Shown here: positions 52,701 through 63,244 of the stretch, piece after piece
Position numbering within the stretch: the stretch's first letter is position 1
Layout of the letters: the number at the start of each line of letters is the position of its first letter
Assembly: GCA_963556195.1 (NCBI GenBank)
Contig: OY744517.1
Coordinates: forward strand, 143,428,847-143,492,846
Direction: 5' to 3'
DNA: 64,000 nucleotides
DNA from: Sepiola atlantica
Taxonomy: Eukaryota > Mollusca > Cephalopoda > Sepiida > Sepiolidae
Notes under the pieces: model-generated
What the model was told of the DNA's origin: nothing
What the model saw: the letters and a program-made list of their open reading frames with translations, nothing else
Databases searched by the model: none
Position numbers and translations under genes: made by a program

Positions 52701-54190
52701 TAAAGCTGGTTGGAAATGGGAAATCCTGAAAGACAAAAGAAACAAAGCAAACAAATATTTTTTTCATTTAAAATTTGGACTTACATGATGTGCGCGACAT
52801 GATCTTTCCTAAACTGTTATCGGGGACTCCACTGTAGAGTAGCGCGGTGCCAGGTTGATTTTCAGGGTTGATGACAATGACGCAATTAGATTAAAACATT
52901 CAGGATCATATCGCATACGCATGAACTGACGGCGCTGTTTCGAGATGATGTCCACCTAAATTTCAACCCTATGTAGTAGGAGCGGTAGCAACTTGGTAGT
53001 GTCAGAGTTATGACATCTGGATTAGTTCCTGGCAGAGCAACCAATACCGGACATGGCGCGGTTCGGCGTTGTGGCACTAGAATGTTTAACCTGTGTATTA
53101 GTGTCCCTATTTTTCGGTGTTGCTCGAGAATGTGTCCCTATATACTTGTAGTTATTCGTAGACCAGATGAAAATGACCTTCAATTGAATACACTTTCATT
53201 GCGGATGATTACGTTAATTTTATTAATAGTTTACCTAAAACAAATGATAAAAAACATAAATGAGGCGTGTATACATAGATTAAACATACAAGTAAATACA
53301 TTGTTCCTATACAGATAAACATGCACACATTAGCCCTTTAAAGTGTCAAAACTTACATTTCCTCATGGCGTCTTGTCTGTTCTGCGTCTAACAAGAAAAA
53401 TAAAACAGAATTAGGGTCTTTATTCTCGAGCTTGTTAAAAAGTGCTTTGGTGCCAAATAAAACAGATCAACCATTTCCATCTGATTGTCACATGCAAATC
53501 GAAGTTATCCTTAAGTATTCTGTATGGAAGAAAATTATGTTCATAGGGTAAGTGGAATATCCAGTATGCAAGCTTAATCAAATGTTTGAAAATAATATCC
53601 GAACAGATGTTCGCTATACAAACGTAAAAATAAAAAAAAAATGAAAAACCCCGCTTATAACACCTCCGCCCATTGCTCACACAGCACAACTAGTCTCATT
53701 ACTTTTCAAACCAGCCTCTTTTATAGAAGCGTATATTCTGTCGTTCTGCTCATGCCTGTTTATCAAATAAACCCTAACGGCTATAGCCAGTATTTTATGG
53801 TATTAATGGTATTAATATGAACAAAAAATACAGAAGTTGTTGTTTTTGTTTATTCGTTTATTCTTGTTTTATATTTGTTTCAGGGTTTGTTTGTTTGTTT
53901 ATATGTGTTCTTGTGCCACGAAAATAAAATAGAAACTTTTCGGTCGCTAAGACAGAAATGATGGAACGGTAGCCATTGTTTAATGATTTATTTAAACGTT
54001 CACATTTTTGGAGGGGGCAGTTCTTGAATTTCCAGGACTTGGCAAATGCTACACGCACATATGTTTGCTTACATACGCATCTGTACACGTTTACAGACTT
54101 CAAAAACACCTAAAACATAGGTAACGTATAATTGATGGAATTTCATAGTCTAAAAACATAGTAGTCTTTCTCTACTCTATCGTTATTTAC
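52701..54190. other. No recognisable gene
   Basis: No TE protein, SINE head or tandem array recognised; several short frames only. Confidence 0.35.
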
Positions 54191-54194
54191 ATGG

Positions 54195-55085
54195 AAGGTG
54201 ATCGACTGAGCTCCAATCTCTGATTAATCCTTGTAAGACATTCATAGGGAGAGCTCATTTTCCTGACACAAGTGCAAAGAACTTTCATTTCTTCCTCCCT
54301 GTGCCTAAAATCAAACAGATTTTCTATGAACAGAGTTTTCTTTCAAGAACTATTTATCTGTGAAACGCATTACCGTGGGCTGTTTCCCTAAAGACTACAA
54401 CTTGATCGTTTTCAAATCCAATGACGACAGATAACTTGCCATAAACCGTCTTCATAAAAATTCAAAGTGGATCAAGCGAACTAACTTTTTATATAGGTAC
54501 TTCTGCAAAATCTAGGTAGGTACCGTTCAGAGAACTCTTTCTTTCTTTGACAAGAGTACGACACCAACTTCACAATCTAGTGGGGGTGATTTCCTTTGTT
54601 CTCTACAGTCCTTTTCACACAGAAAAGACATTGCTAGTCTTTCTCTACTCTACTCTATCGCTATTTTCCTGTTTTTTACAATCTCATTCTCATAAAAGAA
54701 ACGTTGATAGTCTTTCTCTACTCTATTGTTATTTCCATGGAATGTGTTCAACTGAATTTCAATTTCTGATTCCTCCTTGTAAGATATTCACAGGACTCAA
54801 ACGGAATCTCCATGAACAGAGTATATTTCCAAGAACTTCCCGTGTGCGGAATACGTCACCACGGGATTTCTTCACTGCGGGCTACAACGGGCGTCTTCAA
54901 ATCCAATGTAAAAAATACTTGTCATACACCGTCCTCATCAGTAATCCAATCTTGTTCATCCCATTCATCATTTTCAATCTTCTCTTAATACTCTTCATCA
55001 TCCAACTGACAATCTATCAATCACCTTATCCCCGAGTAACTTTTAAACTTAATAAGTGGTGACTCTTTAGTTTAATCCATAATAT
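54195..55085 (+). pseudogene. Two tandem LINE A 3' fragments
   Basis: First copy 54,195-54,455: GAGCTCCAATCTCTGATTAA, MNRVFFQEL-like coding and a CAAATCCAATGACGACAG end. Second copy 54,475-55,085: ATATAGGTACTTCTGCAAAA, LTRVRHQLHNLV coding (54,541 on), two copies of an AGTCTTTCTCTACTCTA word (54,630 and 54,709), FQFLIPPCKIF, KSNVKNTC-like text, and the 3' signature CACCTTATCCCCGAGTAA. The frame 54,547-55,062 is open for 171 aa by in-frame drift, but the RT domain is absent. Confidence 0.82.
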
Positions 55086-55930
55086 TTTCTTTTTGGTCAT
55101 ATTGACCAAAGGCATTTTGTGTGTTAATATATGCGTAAACACATAGTGTTAACGTGTCAAGGAAGTGATGTAGTAAACAGCAGAAGAGAGTCTGTACATG
55201 GCAGAAAAAGAGCAGAGCAGTGACACCTTTGGGTTTGTCTGCGGAACTGAGTAGACGTGTTTAAGAGGGTTTTTCTCCCCCCCCCCCCTCCTACGACAGA
55301 TGGGCTGACAGGAAGAGAAATACTGAGTATTTTCTAAATACTATATACTGTAAAGTAAAATATACTATAAAGAAAGAAAATGGAAGAAAATTACATAAAA
55401 GATAATGAAAATCCAGAGGGATAAATGTGTGTGTTTTTTTTCATTACTATACACACCACAAATATAATGAGAGAAAGAGAGAGAAAGAAATAGAGAGAAA
55501 GATACAGAGACTAAATGAGACGAGACGCAACTATTTCTGCTGCTACAATTAACACACAGCCGTCACATCAATGAAAGACAGATCACCGTTACGCACAGTA
55601 ACATAGCGGGGAACGAGCGCATGTCCATCGCTATTTACGCGGTGAAGATTCTATCCGCGACGTGACATATTGGCGGCCAACAATATCGGAATCAGTTTGG
55701 AGAAACATTTTTGCAAACCTCCACACAGTCTGTAAGAGCATACATCTCTGAAATCCGTTATAAAATATGAAAAACTTCTAAACGGTTTTATGCATAAATC
55801 GTGTATTGTTCACCATGAATATTAATTTCATTAGTTGTGTTGTATAGTATCACCTACTTCCTTTACGGACCATAACAGAATGACTGCATCTTTATTATAA
55901 ATTATATGTCCGTGTGTGTCAGTATGTATC
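55086..55930. other. No recognisable gene
   Basis: Contains a C10 run (55,279-55,288) and a purine-rich tract (55,465-55,510). Confidence 0.4.
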
Positions 55931-56760
55931 TGAATTCATATTAGTATACACTGATAACAGTAGAGAATACGTCCTCGACGATCAGTGCACCAGAGGATGG
56001 GCTGTTGTTGCCTCTTCCAGCCCTGCTCTGTCGGGCTGTGTTATTAGCTGTTGGTAGTCCTAGGAAGTCGACTTTCTCAGGCCTTGCCTTCTCTCTTTGG
56101 AAAAGGGTTAGTTTATGGGCAATCGCTTGAGACGCCCTTACTGGGGAATACCGACGGAGCTGTTCAGACATTTTTTGAAGAGCAAAAGTATGCTACTTCT
56201 TGTGCGCAGACCACCGATCCCTCCTTTCCAAGTTTGTGCCTCATCTTTTTGCAGTAGAAGGGAAATAAATACTGTATGTACTGGAATTCATATTCATGCA
56301 CACGTCACCGACAACTAGTCCGACAGAGGCTATGCCGTTGTGACATCTTCTGACCCTGAAGTGTTTATTCTGGGTAGTCCTAGGCTTTGCCTTCTCTCTT
56401 TGAGAAGTGGTTTCTTTATGGCTAATCGCCAGAGATGCCTCTAACAGGTTATGCTGGCGGGGCTGCTCAAATATTTTTTACGAAGCCATAGTCTACTATA
56501 TCTGGCTTGTGTTCTGGCCTACCACTCTCACTTTCCGGCTTTGTGCCACATCTTCTCCGCGCTGGGAGGGAAATAGATATTGTATGTATCTGAATTCATA
56601 TTTATATACTATCGAGGATACGCGCTCGGTGATCAGTCCGACAGTGTGGGCGGTTAGGCTGATGTATTTCTTCTGGGTAGTCCAAGGAGGTCTACTCACC
56701 TAGGCTTTTCTATCTCTCATTGCGATGGAGTTTGTGTTTTTGGGAATTACTACGAAAGAT
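55931..56760 (+). repeat. Tandem cluster of U2-SINE-related bodies
   Basis: Three units, about 55,931-56,265, 56,290-56,590 and a partial 56,600-56,760. Each has CTGGGTAGTCC/TTGGTAGTCCTAGG, TTTGCCTTCTCTCTTTG, a GGAATACCGACGGAGCTG-type word and an ATTTTTT stretch, then GT..CTCA/CACATCTT and the joint TGTATGTATCTGAATTCATA. The bodies match the U2 SINEs at 8.6 and 61.3 kb, but the U2 head is not present; the heads read GATCAGT.CGA.AGAGG. Confidence 0.75.
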
Positions 56761-56959
56761 ACTATGTATTTCTATTTGTAATGGTGTATTAATGTGCCGT
56801 GAGAGAGTTGTGTTACCCGTTTTATTATGTTAACAAATTTTAAACGATTTTCATATTGGACATTCTGGAATGAGTAGAATGAAGCCACTAATGAAATGTT
56901 TTGTATATTAGTCGGCAATGGGTCGTGATATAGACCTTTTAGCGAAAAAACTGTAGAGG

Positions 56960-57660
56960 CTGTGTGCTAGCAGAAAAATCACCACCAATGAAATTTGAAC
57001 CTTGGCCTAAGAAAGTTATTCCAGCGCAAAGATTACACATTAATTTTGTGAAAACTTTGAACGGCTCATAGTATTTAATAATTGTGGGCAGTTTTCGGAA
57101 ATGGCCCGCAAATTTTGAAGTGTAAACGTTCGACTTCGACTGTATAAGCGAATTTATTGAATTAAATATTTGGAAAATTTGGTGTCCCACCAATGATTGT
57201 CTTCGATAACGAAACGCAATCAACGTTAAGTGAATTTTTAAAGTTTTGTAAATTCTACTCGATTGAACATATTACTACACCAATGTATCAACGATGGTCA
57301 AACGGGCAGCTGGTAGATTCGTTTAACCGCGGATTAAAGACAATTAACGGAGAGCAGAACGAAGATGTAAGTTTACAACAATTTCTTAGGGTATATCCAA
57401 ATTAGACAAGTGAAATTATTTTCAGCTGAATTGTTGAAATGACGTAAAATACTTTTTGGGGAAAAACACCAAACAAACGTCAAACAAATATTTTAAATCT
57501 GGCGATTATTTTTCAGGCTGTATATTTCTGGTAAAGAAATATGAAAAGATGATGTTGTTATCAGCAGGTTAAGAAAAACTATTTACGTAATACAGGATCC
57601 ACATTGGAGACATAAAAGATATGTTAACCAATTGAAATACAGATTTACCAAACGCATTCA
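56960..57660 (+). pseudogene. Second gypsy integrase remnant
   Basis: Frames contain PAQRLHINFVKTLNGS and SFRKWPANFEV (first-Asp region, about 57,020-57,120; the D of HIDF is replaced by Asn), then the open frame 57,193-57,405 with VFDNETQS (second Asp, 57,205-57,207), EHITTPMYQRWSNGQ and LVDSFNRGLK. The three residues AER normally found after NGQ are missing, removing the catalytic Glu. Downstream text (YVIQDPHWRHKRYVNQLKYR-like, about 57,570-57,650) is the C-terminal DNA-binding part. Related in style to the copy at 246-803. Confidence 0.82.
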
Positions 57661-57914
57661 TCAATGGAAATTTGGTGAGACACGTTTAATTTGCCAACAC
57701 CTCAAGTTATCAAACCTCGAATTGATAGTAAAAGAAAAAGGAACCCTAAAGAAATGTTGGATGTTGATTCTAAAAGAAGAGAATACCTTTTTCAAGAAAG
57801 CCATTGATCCGAGACGGAGGTGTTGTATAGGATTACCTACCATCCTACCTCCCGTACTGAGCATAAGAGAATGGTTTCGTCTTTCTTGTAAATTAGCTGT
57901 CAGATAGGCAGTGC
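57661..57914 (+). other. Gypsy pol C-terminal tail (weak)
   Basis: Frame continues PTPQVIKPRIDSKRKRNP, a basic tail, possibly the last part of the integrase protein. Ends before the SINE. Confidence 0.4.
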
Positions 57915-58260
57915 GTAATTATGTATATGAATTCATTTTTCATATGCACTGATACGAAAGTTACATCCTCAAATATCAGTCCGAGAGAAGGTCGGCCCTT
58001 GTGGCATCTCTTGGCCCTGCTCTGTCGAGCTGAGATATTTGTTCTGGGTAGTCCTAGAAGGTTCACCCTCCCAGGCTTTTTTCCCATCTTTGAGAAGGGG
58101 TTGGTTTATTGCATATCGGATAATGGCGACGTGGTTACTCAAGCATTTTTTGCGCGACTAGAGTCCGCTACTTCTCGTGCGCTGGCCTACCATCACCATC
58201 TTCCGGCTTTGTGCCACATGTTCCTGTGGTCGGAAGGAAGTAGATATCGTATGCATATTA
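57915..58260 (+). repeat. U2-SINE-related body, fourth copy
   Basis: CATCTCTTGGCCCTGCTCTG, CTGGGTAGTCCTAGAAGG, TTCACCCTCCCAGGCTTTTT, GCATTTTTTGCGCGACTAGA and CTTCTCGTGCGCTGGCCTAC match the 8.6 kb SINE body word for word in order; tail GGAAGGAAGTAGATATCGTA. Confidence 0.78.
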
Positions 58261-58664
58261 ATTTATTAGATCGAATAAGTATACTATTATAACAGTATAT
58301 GACTTGCTCTTATTCGCTATTTATGCATATCTCCTACTTCTTTTTATGTGGGCATTTTACCACTTTTACCGCGACATGAAGAGTTGTTACTTATATATTC
58401 ACATGTCAACGTATGTTTCATGTTAACAAGAAACGACTAACAAAGACTACATTCTACACGAGAATAGGGGTAAATGAGATTGGCGATTGAATGATTATTA
58501 ATATTACGTTTGAAAACGATTGGTTGGATGGGCAGAAATCTATGACTGTAGATGACGTCTCGACAGGTATTTGTTAGCATAAGACTTAAAAACGACCATA
58601 CTACAGTTAGCTGGAAAGTAGTTCCACGATGTAGTGTTTCACAGATGGAAAGTTCTTAGAAAGT
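58261..58664. other. No recognisable feature
   Basis: Nothing recognised. Confidence 0.4.
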
Positions 58665-58860
58665 TTGTCAATAGAGTTTGGCTAAAAGGTTTGCTTCACA
58701 AGCTTGGTAGCTACTGAATATCTGGAAATGTCCTTTTTACCATCAAATATTTTCTCATTCATATGTCTATAAGAGCATGTGTTGATGAACAGAAGTCTTA
58801 AATACATAGTATCAACGCCGGTATGCCTCAAGGATATATGTTGGGACAAACCCTCAATAT
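58665..58860 (+). pseudogene. LINE A RT palm fragment
   Basis: GAGTTTGGCTAAAAGGTTTG, CTTCACAAGCTTGGTAGCTA and a GGTATGCCTCAAGGA word (GMPQG) align with 6745-6915 of LINE A. Ends at a short TA run (58,858-58,875). Confidence 0.8.
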
Positions 58861-59164
58861 ATATATATATATATAGTCTCGGAAGTTTCTCAACGATTAA
58901 AACTATATTAAAAAAAAAAAAAAATTTGTAGTCCCAAGTCTTCCAGCGGAAAATCACTCATGTAGTCAATTTATTTTTTACAGTTATTATATTAGTTTAT
59001 TTCTAACACTATTTTAAGGGATCATCAGTTGTTTACCATGAAAAACTGTTTCGGGAATTTATATATATATTTATTTAATTAGTTCATATATATTAGTAAC
59101 ATTAACGTAAAACCAATATCTTTTCAAAAGTGCTCAATACAAATGAGAGCTTTTATAAGTAAAA

Positions 59165-59303
59165 TTAAATAAACATTTGAAATAGTCTACGCGAATCGAT
59201 CAACGTTTTAACGTTTACACGTCTCGTTCAAAGACTCCGGGGCAAGGCGTGTAAACCTCGACACGTTTGTTGATCTGCGTAGACTATTTAAATGTTTATT
59301 TAA
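59165..59303. repeat. Near-perfect palindrome, about 60-bp arms
   Basis: Left arm 59,165-59,226 and right arm 59,245-59,303 are complementary: TAAATAAACATTTGAAATAG / CTATTTAAATGTTTATTTA, AGTCTACGCGAATCGATCAA / TTGATCTGCGTAGACT, TTTACACG / CGTGTAAA. The spacer of about 20 bp holds AGACTCCGGGGCAAG. It could form a long hairpin. Confidence 0.88.
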
Positions 59304-59439
59304 GGCTACTTATTTTATAAATCCGCTTTTCCACTTAAAGCAAAACTAGGTTATGCACACACAGAAATCACCCATATTTAAAATAAATGCTCCTCTATTA
59401 CCGATAAAACATCACATACTAAAGCCTTCCCCCAGACCC

Positions 59440-60100
59440 TATTGACCAATGGCTACCCGATCCACCATAGCCATCTTCCGTAACACCAAAAAGACGTAGA
59501 CATCACACCCTCTCCAAGACCTGCTTCCTCAAACTGCTTTTTAGCGATAGTATTACATCCGCGATTCGCAAAGCGATAGGTAGCGAGAATCTTGACAGAC
59601 AACTCACCCACACAGTTACTACCCTACGACAACACTTAGCTAAAAAAAACACAGTACCCACACCTCTGAAACCTGCTCCCTAGCAAATTGCTCCATTACC
59701 AACTCTGGGTTTTGCCTTCGCACCCATATATTTTACAACCTGCAATATGCTAGGTGCCATAATTTCTATATTAGTAGCACTGTCAGGCCTCTACACCAGC
59801 GCATCAAAGAACACTTGAACACGCGCATTTCGCCTTTCCACAAGCATATCTTATCCTGTAGCAACACACTACGTAGTATCCATGTCCGTATCTTTGCCTC
59901 AGACCGAAATATCCGTAACATAAAAATATCGAAGGTCCTTCTGATCTCTAAACACAAACCCACTATTAATAACAGAGCTGAACTGTATCCCCCTTCATTC
60001 TTTAACTCGATCCCCCCACTCTCCTTACCTTATCTCACCTTCACTCACTTTGATGCTGATACTTCTTGCTCCTTCTTCTCTGATCGACCTCAATGATCTC
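59440..60100 (+). pseudogene. Second PLE: GIY-YIG nuclease remnant
   Basis: An open frame of about 125 codons ending at 60,096 encodes CHNFYISSTVRPLHQRIKEH (about 59,756-59,815), matching the YIG half-motif (YIS here), the conserved Arg and Glu of the GIY-YIG fold, then a C-rich HILSC segment, a RIFASDRNIRNIKISKVLLI block and HKPTINNRAEL. Upstream 59,440-59,700 has AIRKAIGSENLD-like decayed coding. The RT part was not found. The spacing and NNRAEL-like end are those of PLE nucleases, of a family different from the 24 kb copy. Confidence 0.7.
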
Positions 60101-61230
60101 ATCCATTTTTCTGCCTGACCCTACTTGATCTCGCCTCTCCACAGTCTTATTTTCTTTTGTCCTTTTATCCAGGCACCCTTTTCGCTCTCCCTTTAGCCAA
60201 CACCCATCTTTCCCTACGTATACTTCCATTGTTCACTTATCTTGTTGGTATAATTTCCCACAATTTCTAAAACATTGTATACACAGACTAAGCCCTCCAA
60301 CCTAGGAGCATGTACTTACTTGCTTCCTCTTCTTATATATATATATATATATATATGATAATAGTAGTTTTAAATAGCTTTTGGGTTGGATTTTATATTA
60401 AATTGTATCCACATATTATATTTATACTTAATTATATTCATTCATTATACAATAATATATTAAATGACATTTAAATTAAATATTATATTTATGATATATA
60501 GTTTTCCATTTCCGTTTTTTAACACCTTTCATTTTCACACTCTAGGTTTTAACTTCAAATTCTGCCATCATTTATATAATGTAATAAAAAAAGAAAGAGT
60601 AGAAAGGTATAAGAAAAGAAGAAATTGGAATAGAATATCTAATTGCATTAATTGACTGTCTGCCTAATTATCCCCCTTTGACTGTTACTTTTCTTCATCT
60701 GCTGATTCTATCCAAACGACACTTAACTCAATATATTAAATAATAAAATAATAGTAAATTCAATAATTTGATCTGATTATCCCCTCAAATTATTACTACC
60801 TACCTACCTTTTCACCATCTGTTGATTCGATCCTATATTTACGTAACAACAACATTAAAAACACTTAAACTCGAATACTAGTTAAAATATGTAATAAATA
60901 AAATATCGAAAATCGAGCTGATTACCTACTTGTCTCCCTTAGTTCTCTTCGCTCTTCCCTATCATCTGTTAATTCGACCCGTTACACTTTACCTAAATAT
61001 AAAATAATAGAAAATCTAAATAAATTATGTAATATATATATAAATAATTAAATAAAAAGAAAGAAATAGAATAAAATAAATATTTTTAAAGTTTAACTAA
61101 ATTATTTCTTCTTGCTAATTTTTATGCATTTGATAGTTATTTCATTTCAGTTTCATTTTTGCTCTCCCTATCATATCTGTCTGCGTGCATTCTTTTTTTC
61201 CTCTGCAAAACTCATGTATTGAGTATTGAT
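60101..61230. other. No recognisable gene
   Basis: A short (TA)n at 60,335-60,357. Several related words (CTGATTATCCCC, ATCTGTTGATTCGATCC / ATCTGTTAATTCGACCC / CTGCTGATTCTATCC at 60,698, 60,817 and 60,964) suggest three diverged tandem units of about 120-150 bp. Confidence 0.5.
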
Positions 61231-61254
61231 TTACTCCTCTCCGGGAGCTAGGTA

Positions 61255-61560
61255 CAAGGGCAGTTTTTATCTTACTCCCACAAGTAAGATGTGACCCAAG
61301 GTCGGGTCGGGAAAGTGGGGTTTAAAAATTGCCTGGGCAGCCCCGTCGGCATTCCCCGGTAGGGGCGCCTCAGGCAGTAAGCAATAAACTTACTCCTCCC
61401 CAAAGAGAGGAGGCGAAGCCTGGGAGGGTGAACCTCCTAGAACTGCACAAGACAGACCCATAGACCGGCGTAAATCAAGCCCGAAGGCCAAGACATTACC
61501 AGTCTATGGGGTGCAATATCCATCGGAACAGATACTACACTTTGATCTTAGCCAAAAGGC
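61255..61560 (-). repeat. SINE with U2 snRNA-derived head, copy 2
   Basis: Minus strand starts GCCTTTTGGCTAAGATCA (61,560-61,543), then AAGTGTAGTATCTGTTCCGA, extending the U2 match further 5' than the copy at 8.5 kb. It carries the same extra A. The body follows: GTCTTGGCCTTCGGGCTTGA, GTGCAGTTCTAGGAGG, CTTTGGGGAGGAGTAAGTTT, CCTACCGGGGAATGCCGACG, CCCACTTTCCCGAC, ACATCTTACTTGTGGGA. This is the better preserved copy. Confidence 0.85.
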
Positions 61561-61724
61561 ATCAATCTTGGTTCTATTCAATCTACAGATCGGAACAACT
61601 TCCCTCTTTCTTTTTGAAAAAAAAAGAGGTTATTACTTTCGAAATTATGTAAGTTTAAAGTTTTTACCTTTCCGGACCTTTAATACTAATCAGTAAGTCC
61701 CCTAATTTCTTTCTTTCTTTCTTG

Positions 61725-62310
61725 TGCCAGCTCCCTCAAAGCTGCAGCTCGGTCTTGGCAAGCCAGGTTCTCTTCTCGTCATCAAGTTCCGCTATGCCCT
61801 GTTCGCCATTGGGTGGTTTGAACAGCGAGCATTCCTCTATGACGTGCGTAACTGTCTGTTCTGGGTGGTCACATTCACAGGCAGCACCCTCTCTCAGGCC
61901 CCAGTCTCTCATTGTGGCAGAAAAACGGCCCACACCAGTTCTCAGGCGGTTCAGATTGGTCCATTGCCTTCGTGGCAGCTCAGCCCCTAGTATGTCGTCT
62001 AGGTCGGTGATGAACCTGTGCAGTTGGTGTTGGACAGCCTGCTTCAAATCTTCCCTCCAGCGGTTCTTGGTCCATATCTGCTTTGAGGTGGTGTCTGGGA
62101 CGGTTTCCAGAAGCTGATGCGCGTGCTGTGAGAGTGCGTGGTGTGATTTGAGGCGTACTGGTGGAGGGGTTTGCTCATGATGTCGTGGGGCAGATGTCTC
62201 TTGTCGATCTTGGCCTTGGGTGACAGTGCCAGGACAGTCGCTTCTCGTCGGATAGCGGATGGGGTAATACCGGAGAGGATCAGTAGTTGGTTTAATGTCT
62301 TGATATTTAA
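61725..62310 (-). pseudogene. LINE D 3' end, C-terminal domain
   Basis: Open on the minus strand for 205 codons from 62,353 to 61,736. It contains RWREDLKQAVQHQLHRFITD, LNRLRTGVGRFSATMRDWGL, a Cys/His cluster CECDHPEQTVTHVIEEC and the C-terminal GIAELDDEKRTWLAKTELQL. This is the region after the RT thumb of LINE D and matches the decayed text at 29.5 kb. Unlike most coding here it is uninterrupted, so the copy is relatively young. Confidence 0.85.
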
Positions 62311-62454
62311 AATTTATTTGAAATATTAATAAATTAATTTGAGACTTATACACATATACCGTCTCCTGTCATTTATTTTTGTTCTTACCATCTTCCATCT
62401 TTCCGGTTTTCAACATTGCATTGCTCCTGCCTTTAGACACTCACCTTCATGCAT

Positions 62455-62456
<2 letters not shown>

Positions 62457-62534
<78 letters not shown>
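62457..62534. repeat. (TA)n array
   Basis: About 39 TA units, left flank of the foldback element. Confidence 0.97.
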
Positions 62535-62541
<7 letters not shown>

Positions 62542-62595
62542 CAAATGTTTTGAGGTACAAAACTTATAAATACATTTAAAAATAATGCGCGGAAA

Positions 62596-62636
62596 TCTCT
62601 CAAAGGCCCTTTCGACTATCATCTCGTCAGGAGAAA
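62596..62636 (-). ncRNA. Hammerhead motif, foldback left arm
   Basis: Minus strand: stem I UUUCUC (62,636-62,631) with GAGAGA (62,601-62,596), six pairs including one G-U; core CUGACGA (62,630-62,624); stem II GAU-GAUA-GUC; GAAA (62,613-62,610); cleavage triplet UUU ending at 62,602. All conserved bases are present. Stem III is minimal (A-U and G-U around GGCC), so activity is uncertain. Confidence 0.7.
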
Positions 62637-63141
62637 ATCGATAGTTTTAATTAATAATAACGTCGAAAACGGGGAATTGAGTGTGCCAAAATTAACGATA
62701 AAGCGATTAAAATTCAATTTAATAATTTCGTTAAAAGTCGATTAAAAGGCACTACGTTAGGGGGAAAAAAAAATTGGGAGGGAGTTCAAAGTTTCCCAAA
62801 GAGATTAAGCGATCTTACAAATTCCTTCTGCCGGCACAAGGAAGGTTTTCGAATAGCGATAGAGACAGATTCCAATATTTTCAAATGGTTTTTGGAATCT
62901 GCTCTATGCAAGACTTCAAAACGGTCTATTTCATAGCTACTGGCACAGCTAGGGTCTTCAACCAAATGCTGGCCAATAGCAGAGCCCAAAGAATTAGATC
63001 CTACCCTTCCCTGACGTATTTTTAATCGACTTATAACGAAATCATTAAATTGAATTTTAATCGCTTTATCGTTAATTTTGGCACACTCAATTCCCCGTTT
63101 TGCTCTTTCTTTCGACGTTATTATTAATTAAAACTATCGAT

Positions 63142-63182
63142 TTTCTCCTGACGAGACGATAGTCGAAAGGGCCTTTGGGAGA
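63142..63182 (+). ncRNA. Hammerhead motif, foldback right arm
   Basis: Stem I UUUCUC (63,142-63,147) with GGGAGA (63,177-63,182), six pairs with two G-U; core CUGACGA (63,148-63,154); stem II GAC-GAUA-GUC, three Watson-Crick pairs; GAAA (63,165-63,168); triplet UUU (63,174-63,176). Compensating forms of stem II differ between the two arms (GAU/GUC and GAC/GUC). Confidence 0.7.
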
Positions 63183-63244
63183 TTTCCGCACATTCTTTTT
63201 AAATGTATATATATATATATAAAATAAATATATATTAAATTATT

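Larger units (their letters stand above)
62569..63208. mobile_element. Foldback element with 180-bp inverted arms
   Basis: Left arm 62,569-62,747 and right arm 63,020-63,208 are inverted copies at high identity (CAAAATTAACGATAAAGCG / CGCTTTATCGTTAATTTTG and many other blocks), separated by a 272-bp unique centre. Both sides end in TA arrays. Each arm ends in a family iii hammerhead motif, both facing outward. A related single arm is at 17.2-17.46 kb. No transposase is encoded. Confidence 0.85.

Noticed and set aside
54547..55062. 171-aa host protein
   Set aside because: It is the C-terminal part of LINE A read through by drift; the QLHNLV, SLIPPCKIF and 3' signature words identify it.
61525..61560. 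A genuine U2 snRNA gene
   Set aside because: Only about 45 bases of the 5' region match; the Sm site and 3' stem-loops are missing and the body is shared with other SINE copies.
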